Source: an uncultured Lachnospiraceae bacterium (GTDB lineage: Bacteria > Bacillota > Clostridia > Lachnospirales > Lachnospiraceae). From it: a stretch of 64,000 nucleotides of DNA. Below are positions 55,057-61,416 of this stretch, piece after piece (positions within the stretch are counted from its first letter, which is position 1; the number at the start of each line of letters is the position of its first letter). The stretch is from assembly GCA_934351835.1 (NCBI GenBank), contig CAKRJP010000005.1, forward strand, positions 86,548 through 150,547, given 5' to 3'. The notes beneath the pieces were generated by a model. The model was not told the origin of the DNA. It did no database searches and worked only from the letters and a program-made list of their open reading frames with translations. A program made the translations under genes and the position numbers.

Positions 55057-55100
55057 AAAAAAGTACAGAACAAAATCGAATGTTTGTTCTGTACTTTTTT
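55057..55100. other. Perfect 18-bp hairpin between divergent uvrB and blaI, overlapping a LexA-like box
   Basis: AAAAAAGTACAGAACAAA (55057-55074) and TTTGTTCTGTACTTTTTT (55083-55100) pair perfectly around an eight-base loop. It looks like a bidirectional terminator but lies between divergent genes. CGAATGTTTGTTCT at 55077-55090 fits the SOS box GAAC-N4-GTTC with one mismatch when read on the minus strand. Confidence 0.6.
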
Positions 55101-55125
55101 ATTTTTGTTGCTGTTCACTCTCGCG

Positions 55126-55155
55126 TTGACAGAATAACCTTTTAAGATATATAAT
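55126..55155 (+). promoter_or_regulatory. blaI-blaR1 promoter
   Basis: TTGACA (55126-55131), 18 bases, TATAAT (55150-55155): a perfect sigma-A pair. The expected start point is near 55162, directly at the BlaI operator. Confidence 0.88.
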
Positions 55156-55162
55156 ATTTTTA

Positions 55163-55174
55163 TTACATCTGTAA
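55163..55174 (+). promoter_or_regulatory. BlaI operator in front of blaI (autoregulation)
   Basis: TTACATCTGTAA, followed by GATTT, fits the BlaI/MecI core TACA-N2-TGTA and, from memory, the B. licheniformis bla operators that read TTACATATGTAAGATTT. It covers the transcription start of blaI. Confidence 0.85.
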
Positions 55175-55192
55175 GATTTGGAGGAATATCAC

Positions 55193-55561
55193 ATGAGCAA
55201 TCTGCCTCAAATTTCAGAAGCTGAATTTGAAGTTATGAAAATCGTTTGGAAATACGCACCAATCAGCACCAATGAAATTACTGAAAAATTAACACAAATT
55301 TCCAGTTGGAGTCCTAAAACAATTCAGACATTGATTAAACGTCTCGTTTCTAAAAAAGCACTAACCTATGAAAAACAAAGCCGGGTTTTTGTCTATACTC
55401 CATTGGTCAAGGAAGACGAATATATTCGGCAGGAAAGTAATTCTTTTTTAAAGCGATATTATAATGGTAATATCACTTCTATGCTTGCCTCTTACATTGA
55501 GGATGATAAATTGTCTGAAGAAGACATTGCCAGCTTACGGAATCTTCTTTTCAATCATTAA
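55193..55561 (+). CDS. blaI: BlaI/MecI-family repressor
   Basis: Winged-helix repressor (122 residues) of beta-lactam resistance genes. MSNLPQISEAEFEVMKIVWK, NEITEKLTQISSWSPKTIQTLIKRLVSKKAL (key recognition helix SPKTIQTLIKRL) and the dimer/cleavage tail SMLASYIEDDKLSEEDIASL are typical. The frame opens at a TTG (55178), but GGAGG there is the ribosome site of the ATG at 55193. Its operator overlaps its own start point. It is followed after 18 bases by blaR1, the sensor that triggers its inactivation. Confidence 0.95.
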   Translation: MSNLPQISEAEFEVMKIVWKYAPISTNEITEKLTQISSWSPKTIQTLIKRLVSKKALTYEKQSRVFVYTPLVKEDEYIRQESNSFLKRYYNGNITSMLASYIEDDKLSEEDIASLRNLLFNH

Positions 55562-55579
55562 CCATGGGAGGAGCATATT

Positions 55580-57379
55580 TTGATATATTTTAGTTTTCGA
55601 TTTTTACTCTGTAATGCCATCATTTGTATTTTTTTGGGTAGTTTACTGGGATTAAAAAATTTATTGCAAAGGCAATTATCCGCACGTATGCAATATAATC
55701 TTTCGATTATATTTCTTGCCGTTCTAATTGTTCCCTTTTTACCGATAAACTCTGCCCCATCTTCTATATCGTGGAGACATTTGCTGACAGCCAGTTCAAG
55801 TACCAATGGTGACATTCAAACCACTTTTCTTTCTGGTAATGGTTATAATTTGGATAAAATAAATGATTTTGCTGTCTCTGTCAGCACCCAAATACCAACT
55901 TTTATTCACACATTACTTGTATTTTTCTGGAGTATCGGTATATTCATAATGTTTTTTCTTCTCTACCGCTCAGTAAAACAAGTAAAAGCCTTACATAGTT
56001 CTGCTTTACCTCTTCAAAATGAAGAACTAAACGCTCTTTATATAGAATGTTTAAACGAAGTGAACAGCAAGCATACCATTCCGATTTATAGTACAGCATT
56101 TTTGAAATCTCCTGTTTTGGCTGGTTTCCTGCATCCTCGCATTTATCTTCCAATTCACTTGATTTCAGATTTTAACGCTGGAACTATAAGCTCAACTGAT
56201 ATTCGATATATGCTTCTTCATGAACTGCAGCACTACAAGCATAAAGATATTCTAATTGGATATTTGATAAATACAGTAAATGTTTTCTACTGGTTCAATC
56301 CCCTAATCTGGTATTTTCTAAAAAGAATACGTCAGGAACGGGAACTTGCCTGCGACAGTGCTGTATTACAATTATTGAAAGAAACAGAATACAAGTCATA
56401 TGGAAATACACTGATTAACTTTGCCGAAACAATAGCTCTGTCTCCATTCCCTTTTACTATGGGAATCAGTGGAAATATAAAACAGTTAAAAGGACGCATT
56501 TTAAATATTGCATCATTCCACCAACCTACTTTTAAACAAAAAATTCGTGGATATCTTATATGCATATTCGTCTCTACTATCATCATTGGATGCATTCCCA
56601 TACTTTCTGTTTATGCTTCTGATCAGACTGGCTATCATTTTGACACAACCGAAAAGAATATTACTCAGCTAAATCTTTCTTCCAATTTTGGGGACTACAC
56701 CGGAAGTTTTGTTTTATATGATCAGTCTGCTGATAGATGGAATATTTATAATATGGATCATGCTTCCACACGTGTATCACCGAATTCGACTTATAAAATA
56801 TATGATGCATTACTTGGCTTGGAATCCGGAATTATTACACCAGAACATTCCACTTTCACATGGAATGGAGAACCATATCCTTTTAATTCATGGGAAGCCG
56901 ATCAAGATTTAACCTCGGCTATACATAATTCCGTAAACTGGTATTTTCAGGCAATTGATTCACAGGCAGGTTTTGAAGCTGTAAGAACATTTTTACAGAC
57001 AATAAACTATGGGAATCAGAATACTGGAACAAATCTAAATCTCTATTGGACAGATTTCTCTCTGAAGATATCCCCCATAGAACAGGTGGAATTGTTACAG
57101 GATTTCTATCAAAATAATTTTCATTTTGACAGTAAAAATATCCAGGCAGTAAAAAAAGCCCTGCTGCTTTCCACTACTTCTTCCGGTTCTCTTTACGGGA
57201 AAACAGGAACCGGGCGTGTCAATGGTAAAGATGTCAATGGCTGGTTTATCGGATACATTGAAACAGCGAATAATACTTACTACTTCGCAACAAATATTCA
57301 ATCCTCTTCTGGTGCAACTGGAAGTCAGGCTACCGAAATAACAGAATCTGTACTTTCTAATCTTGGTATTTGGAAATAA
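55580..57379 (+). CDS. blaR1: BlaR1/MecR1 beta-lactam sensor-transducer
   Basis: 599 residues. The N-terminal part has four membrane spans and an M56 metalloprotease domain with the zinc motif LLHELQHYKHKD (His214, His218) and ERELACDSAVL. The extracellular C-terminal sensor (about 345-599) is a class D beta-lactamase-like domain with the acylated serine in NSTYK (about Ser403), SVN, and KTGTG (about Lys541). Beta-lactam acylation activates the protease, which relieves BlaI repression. The start is TTG with GGGAGGAG seven bases upstream; a nearby ATG is out of frame. No ATG alternative close to the family start was found. Confidence 0.95.
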   Translation: MIYFSFRFLLCNAIICIFLGSLLGLKNLLQRQLSARMQYNLSIIFLAVLIVPFLPINSAPSSISWRHLLTASSSTNGDIQTTFLSGNGYNLDKINDFAVSVSTQIPTFIHTLLVFFWSIGIFIMFFLLYRSVKQVKALHSSALPLQNEELNALYIECLNEVNSKHTIPIYSTAFLKSPVLAGFLHPRIYLPIHLISDFNAGTISSTDIRYMLLHELQHYKHKDILIGYLINTVNVFYWFNPLIWYFLKRIRQERELACDSAVLQLLKETEYKSYGNTLINFAETIALSPFPFTMGISGNIKQLKGRILNIASFHQPTFKQKIRGYLICIFVSTIIIGCIPILSVYASDQTGYHFDTTEKNITQLNLSSNFGDYTGSFVLYDQSADRWNIYNMDHASTRVSPNSTYKIYDALLGLESGIITPEHSTFTWNGEPYPFNSWEADQDLTSAIHNSVNWYFQAIDSQAGFEAVRTFLQTINYGNQNTGTNLNLYWTDFSLKISPIEQVELLQDFYQNNFHFDSKNIQAVKKALLLSTTSSGSLYGKTGTGRVNGKDVNGWFIGYIETANNTYYFATNIQSSSGATGSQATEITESVLSNLGIWK

Positions 57380-57381
57380 AT

Positions 57382-57423
57382 AAAGAGAACTGATAGCATA
57401 ATTTCCCGTTATCAGTTCTCTTT
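57382..57423. terminator. Bidirectional terminator between blaR1 and the lipoprotein genes
   Basis: AAAGAGAACTGATA (57382-57395) pairs perfectly with TATCAGTTCTCTTT (57410-57423); T-rich on both exits. It serves two convergent operons. Confidence 0.9.
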
Positions 57424-57443
57424 ATTTCATTCTTCTCTACTGA

Positions 57444-58676
57444 TCAATTCTGCAAATTACCTAACCGGTACTGATACCTCGGTATATTATCAATACCATT
57501 ATCTAAAATCCTGTTTCCAACATACTGAATCGTTCCATCATCCTGAATTTTCATCGTAAGTTCGTGTGTAATAACAACATCATTACATACAACAGAATCA
57601 CATACTGCATGAATTGTCAAAACAATGGTTCCATCTTCATTGTGCCTGACTTCTGTTACTTCCGGTAAAGACAAGCCCAAATGTGTTGGTGAATAATTAC
57701 CATATCCCAATCGTTCCCAGATAAACATATTACTTTGTTCATCGTAGACCGCCCATTCTTTCAATTCTTCTTTTGTAACAGGAAGATATGTCATAATTAC
57801 ATTTTCGAACTCTTCTGCTGGAATTCCCACAACCTCTTTTTCTGCAGTAAATTTTTCTCCATATTTCATTTGGTAAAAATATTCATAAAGTCCATTATAA
57901 TCCAACCCCTGCATATCCTCCGCATTCCAGTTTGAACATAACAGATTGTTTCCCTGATAGCCGAACGTACTCACATATTTTTTTGAATATTCCCGACACT
58001 CCTCACTCAAAGGCTTTACCCGGATAATACAACTTCCATCTACAATCTCTGTCACTTCCGGTGGTTCAGGTACGCATAATTCATAACAGAAATTCCCATT
58101 TTCAGTATATGCCCATTCTTTTATTTTTGATAGCGATATGTATGTAAGTACAGGCTCTGTATCCTCACTCCAGATCATTTTTGCGGACATCACACTCATT
58201 TCTTTTCCATCATAACTATATTCTTTTCTGGTAATTCCACCATCTGTATCTGCTTCATATAAAATTACACTTCCTTTTTCTTCTTGTTCTGCAGATTTTA
58301 AAAATTGTTCCATCTTCTGATAATTATCCATAACAGAATAATGATCGGAACCAATGACCGGATTCCCATTTTGTTTGATAATTTCTTTCATCCGATTCAT
58401 CATTTGCTCAGCAGTGTTCTGATCTGCTTCTTGTATTCCATTATATTCAGAATAAATGTCTCGGATAATGCCCATAATTTCTTCACAATCGTTCACAACT
58501 TCCTTTTTCTTGTCTTCATCGATCGGTAGATTATATCCCTTATCCGGATTTTCCATGGTAGTGTTTTTCTGATTCTTCTCATTTTTTACATCTGTGCTGT
58601 TTAACGATATCTTACTTTCACAGGAAGTCAGAATCATTCCTATACAAAGTACTAACAAAATACTTTTTCTTTTCAT
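57444..58676 (-). CDS. Lipoprotein of unknown function, BlaI-block paralogue 1
   Basis: 410 residues. The signal peptide ends in a lipobox (ILTSC, Cys19). The mature part has a short polar linker, a helical section (about 55-125), and a mixed domain with paired motifs shared with the neighbour at 58685: WNAEDMQGLDYNGLYEYFYQMKYGE, VPEEF-like IPAEEFENVIMTYLP, and RVKPLSEECREYSKKYV. I do not recognise a family. It lies eight bases after its paralogue, in an operon that begins with a BlaI-type promoter, so it is expected on the outer face of the membrane during beta-lactam exposure. Function unknown. AGGGGGCAAT precedes the ATG. Confidence 0.88.
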   Translation of the reverse strand: MKRKSILLVLCIGMILTSCESKISLNSTDVKNEKNQKNTTMENPDKGYNLPIDEDKKKEVVNDCEEIMGIIRDIYSEYNGIQEADQNTAEQMMNRMKEIIKQNGNPVIGSDHYSVMDNYQKMEQFLKSAEQEEKGSVILYEADTDGGITRKEYSYDGKEMSVMSAKMIWSEDTEPVLTYISLSKIKEWAYTENGNFCYELCVPEPPEVTEIVDGSCIIRVKPLSEECREYSKKYVSTFGYQGNNLLCSNWNAEDMQGLDYNGLYEYFYQMKYGEKFTAEKEVVGIPAEEFENVIMTYLPVTKEELKEWAVYDEQSNMFIWERLGYGNYSPTHLGLSLPEVTEVRHNEDGTIVLTIHAVCDSVVCNDVVITHELTMKIQDDGTIQYVGNRILDNGIDNIPRYQYRLGNLQN

Positions 58677-58684
58677 ATTGCCCC

Positions 58685-59884
58685 CTAATTATTACTGTAA
58701 TTCTCTTCCCACTCTTCTTCTGTTAACCTTGGCATATACCACCCTGCATTTGCATTTTGATCTGAACTAATTACCTTATTTGATAAATACTGGAAACTTC
58801 CGTCTTCCATAGGTTTTATCATCAATTCACTGGTGATTGCCTGATCTAACATTCTGATTTCCCATACTGCTTCTATCGTAAGTTTTAATGTTCCATCTTG
58901 TAATTTTTCATATGAGATAACTTCCGGATATGGCTCATATGGGAATTCACAATCATATAACCCTCGCGGTCTGTATCTAAAAGTTCTATTATCAGAGTTA
59001 TAAAAAGTTCCTTTTTCAATCTCGGTATTACTAAATGGTAAATAGGTCTTTATAACCTCTTCAAACTCATCTTCTGGAACTTCATATTCTGCTCCACCAT
59101 AATTTGCTTCATATGGAACTTGCTTTCCATATTTCATATAATACATTTTTTCATAAAGATCATAAAAATCAAGTTCCGTATAATTCTGGTTATCCCAATT
59201 TGTAATCAACAGATTATTAAGTGCATACCCCAACGGCATAACATATTTTCGATTCAATTCCCGGCATGTTTTATCTAATGGCTGCACTCTGAATCCAGTT
59301 TCACCCGGTGCTCCATCAAATCCCGGTGGGTGATATTCCTCCAGAAACAAGTATCCTTTTTCTGTATATTTCCACTCATATGCTTCATATTCATCATAAT
59401 AATTAGCCTGTGGACTATTATCCTTCCATTTAACCTGACATAATCGAACATTTATCTTTCCATTCATTGACTCTAAATGATATTGTATAATTTCCCCTTC
59501 ATCAAATACAACAACAATATCAACTGCTGCCTGTTCTTCTTTTTCCGCTGCTTTGCAAAATTCTTCTACTTTTTCACGATTGACCATATCAATCTGATTA
59601 TCACGATCTACTGCCGCATATCCTTTTTCTTTCAGACAATTGATAATTTTTCTTTTCACCTTTAATGTATTTAACTCCGACTTCTCCTTCATATAAACAG
59701 ACCGAAAAGTTTGCGCTGTTTTTTTTACTTCTACATTCATTTCAAATTCTACGGTTTCTTTCTTTTCTTCTTTTTCCGTAATTCGATTTTGGCCGCACCC
59801 TGTAAAAACAATAAGAACTATCAATATCACCGCGAATATCTTACATATGTAATAATTCCCCATAAAAATTTTTTTATTCTTCAA
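58685..59884 (-). CDS. Lipoprotein of unknown function, BlaI-block paralogue 2
   Basis: The signal peptide with lipobox IVFTGC is followed by a Lys/Glu-rich linker and the same domain as the protein at 57444: TNWDNQNYTELDFYDLYEKMYYMKYGKQ, VPEDEFEEVIKTYLPF and RVQPLDKTCRELNRKYV. I place the start at a TTG (59884) because GGAGG lies six bases upstream; the ATG at 59863 has no good ribosome site, and GTG at 59935 has a weaker AAAGGA. This start and its ribosome site lie inside a remnant of a PBP gene end. Codons just after the start contain TTACATATGTAA, a BlaI-operator-like sequence. About 399 residues. Confidence 0.85.
   Translation of the reverse strand: MKNKKIFMGNYYICKIFAVILIVLIVFTGCGQNRITEKEEKKETVEFEMNVEVKKTAQTFRSVYMKEKSELNTLKVKRKIINCLKEKGYAAVDRDNQIDMVNREKVEEFCKAAEKEEQAAVDIVVVFDEGEIIQYHLESMNGKINVRLCQVKWKDNSPQANYYDEYEAYEWKYTEKGYLFLEEYHPPGFDGAPGETGFRVQPLDKTCRELNRKYVMPLGYALNNLLITNWDNQNYTELDFYDLYEKMYYMKYGKQVPYEANYGGAEYEVPEDEFEEVIKTYLPFSNTEIEKGTFYNSDNRTFRYRPRGLYDCEFPYEPYPEVISYEKLQDGTLKLTIEAVWEIRMLDQAITSELMIKPMEDGSFQYLSNKVISSDQNANAGWYMPRLTEEEWEENYSNN
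59841..59852. promoter_or_regulatory. BlaI-operator-like palindrome inside the lipoprotein gene
   Basis: TTACATATGTAA, followed on the minus strand by GATATT, is a perfect 12-bp palindrome identical to the core known for BlaI/MecI. It encodes the Tyr-Ile-Cys-Lys part of the signal peptide. Whether it is used is unknown. Confidence 0.5.
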
Positions 59885-59946
59885 AATATTCCTCCAATAC
59901 GGTTGCATCTTTTTTAACAACATAACCACTTCCACCGATTCCTTTC
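59874..59946 (-). pseudogene. Remnant of a penicillin-binding protein gene 3' end
   Basis: This stretch encodes GIGGSGYVVKKDATVLEEYFEE and a stop (given here because it equals the last residues of the PBP at 61406-63517 with one change; key part GYVVKKDATVL). The rest of the gene is missing. The left end is joined to a promoter region at ATTCCTTTC (59938-59946). Confidence 0.9.
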
Positions 59947-60032
59947 TTCTAATTTTTTTGTTTCTTAAATCTTACACTTGTAATATTTAAAAACCAAGTC
60001 TATTTTCAGGAATTGTATACTCCAGATTCACC
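59943..60032. repeat. Promoter-region repeat, copy A
   Basis: About 90 bases match 63527-63616 with three differences (one in the operator, two in the -35). The match stops abruptly on both sides: at the 9-bp junction on the left and after TTCACCAT on the right. Confidence 0.9.
59969..59997 (-). promoter_or_regulatory. BlaI-controlled promoter of the lipoprotein pair
   Basis: On the minus strand TTGGTT (59997-59992), 17 bases, TAAGAT (59974-59969). The operator TTACAAGTGTAA (59983-59972) overlaps the -10. It is nearly identical to the PBP promoter at 63553-63581, but with a weaker -35. Confidence 0.8.
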
Positions 60033-60120
60033 ATCTTTATGTGCGATATATCCTATTTTATTACCATCCTCTATATCTTCTCCATTTTTGTTACCCTGTC
60101 ATTTTAAAGAACATCCTTAC

Positions 60121-60960
60121 TTACACTGTTACATATTTTTCCGCTTCTTCTTTGCACTTCAACGTATTTCCATGCCCAATTACATATTCCATACATTCTT
60201 TTCCCTGCTCTTCTTTTCCGATTCGGTAGTAACATACTCCCAGCAGGAATCTGCGTGTAACCTCATAATAAGGCAGCTTTTCCGTATCATTTTCCAGTAA
60301 TCTTACTGCTGCCTCATCTTCACCTTTCAGCATCAAATTTTTTGCCATAAACAGTGGATTCTTTTGAAATACTTTCCCTGCTTTTTCTAATGTAGCCGAA
60401 TAACCTGCCGCATCTTTCTCCTGATATTTCTTCGACAGTTCGAGATTCGTCATGACCTGCTGCCAGGAACGTCCCTCTCTTTTTCCTTCCCATTCATTCT
60501 TTATATACTCTTCTGCCTTCTGCAACTGCCCATTTATGATCAGTGCAACTACATATTTAGACTCAGCTATCAGCATGACACTTTTTTGAAATCCATGATA
60601 ATCCAAGCTCTTTCCGTACTTTACCAACTCTTCCAGCATTTCTGAATATTTTTCTGCATCACATTGCTGTGACAGAATCCGGTCAATTTTTGAAAAATCT
60701 CTGAGAATGTCCCTGATTAAAATGAATATACCTGCAATCAGATCAACCACCACGCAAATCCACAGAAGCCAGGGATCTGTCGTGACCCAGCCCGGCTGCT
60801 TCACATCGAAAAAGAGTACTGTCTCCTGATGCGGGAACGGATTTCCTTTGAAAATACTCACCACACAAATCAATGCTGCATAAATCAACAGCACATTCCG
60901 TATCATCCTGATGCGTCCATTTTTCTGCTTTTCATAAATCTTTTTTATCTGCTCTTCCAT
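60121..60960 (-). CDS. Membrane protein with helical-repeat cytoplasmic domain, unknown function
   Basis: 279 residues. Two membrane spans (about 20-40 VLLIYAALICVVSIF and 65-85 LLWICVVVDLIAGIFIL) with a short outside loop, then a helical domain (about 95-275) with TPR-like pairs: YSEMLEELVKYGKSLDYHG, LQKAEEYIKNEWEG, LGVCYYRIGKEEQGKECMEYV. I do not recognise a specific family. It lies downstream of the lipoprotein pseudogene and the PBP gene, on the same strand, without a strong promoter of its own, so it may be read from the PBP promoter. GAGGTAGAGAAA precedes the ATG. Confidence 0.82.
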   Translation of the reverse strand: MEEQIKKIYEKQKNGRIRMIRNVLLIYAALICVVSIFKGNPFPHQETVLFFDVKQPGWVTTDPWLLWICVVVDLIAGIFILIRDILRDFSKIDRILSQQCDAEKYSEMLEELVKYGKSLDYHGFQKSVMLIAESKYVVALIINGQLQKAEEYIKNEWEGKREGRSWQQVMTNLELSKKYQEKDAAGYSATLEKAGKVFQKNPLFMAKNLMLKGEDEAAVRLLENDTEKLPYYEVTRRFLLGVCYYRIGKEEQGKECMEYVIGHGNTLKCKEEAEKYVTV

Positions 60961-61046
60961 TTTCTCTACCTCGCTGTCACACTATTTTTGTACCTACAAC
61001 ATAATTATACATAAATTAATATTGTAGCGAATCTCTGTTCGGTTGT

Positions 61047-61416
61047 ACAATATCTACTGCTGCCTGTTCTTCTTTCTCCGCTGTTTTGCAAAAATCTTCC
61101 ACTTTTTCACGATTGACCATATCAATCTGATTATCACAATCTACTGCCGCATATCCTTTTTCTTCCAGACAATTGATAATTTTTCTTTTCACCTTTAATG
61201 TATTTAACTCCGACTTCTCCTTCATATAAACAGACCGAAAAGTTTGCGCTGTTTTTTTACTTCTGCATTCATTTCAGATTCTACGGTTTCTTTCTTTTCT
61301 TCTTTTTCCGTAATTCGATTTTGTCCGCACCCTGTAAAAACAATAAGAACTATCAATATCATCGCAAATATCTTACATATGTAATAATTTCCCATAAAAA
61401 TTTTTTTATTCTTCAA
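61047..61416 (-). pseudogene. Truncated, frameshifted copy of the lipoprotein at 58685
   Basis: Matches the first 120 or so codons of the lipoprotein at 58685-59884. A run of eight T in the intact copy (59719-59726) is seven T here (61252-61258), breaking the frame after EVKK. Homology ends at about 61047, where the frame closes after PNRDSLQY. The start region, with TTG overlapping the PBP stop, and the operator-like TTACATATGTAA (61373-61384) are still present, but the ribosome site is GGATGAG instead of GGAGG. Confidence 0.9.
61373..61384. promoter_or_regulatory. BlaI-operator-like palindrome in the lipoprotein pseudogene
   Basis: TTACATATGTAA, in the same place as in the intact paralogue. 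It survives although the gene is broken. Confidence 0.45.
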
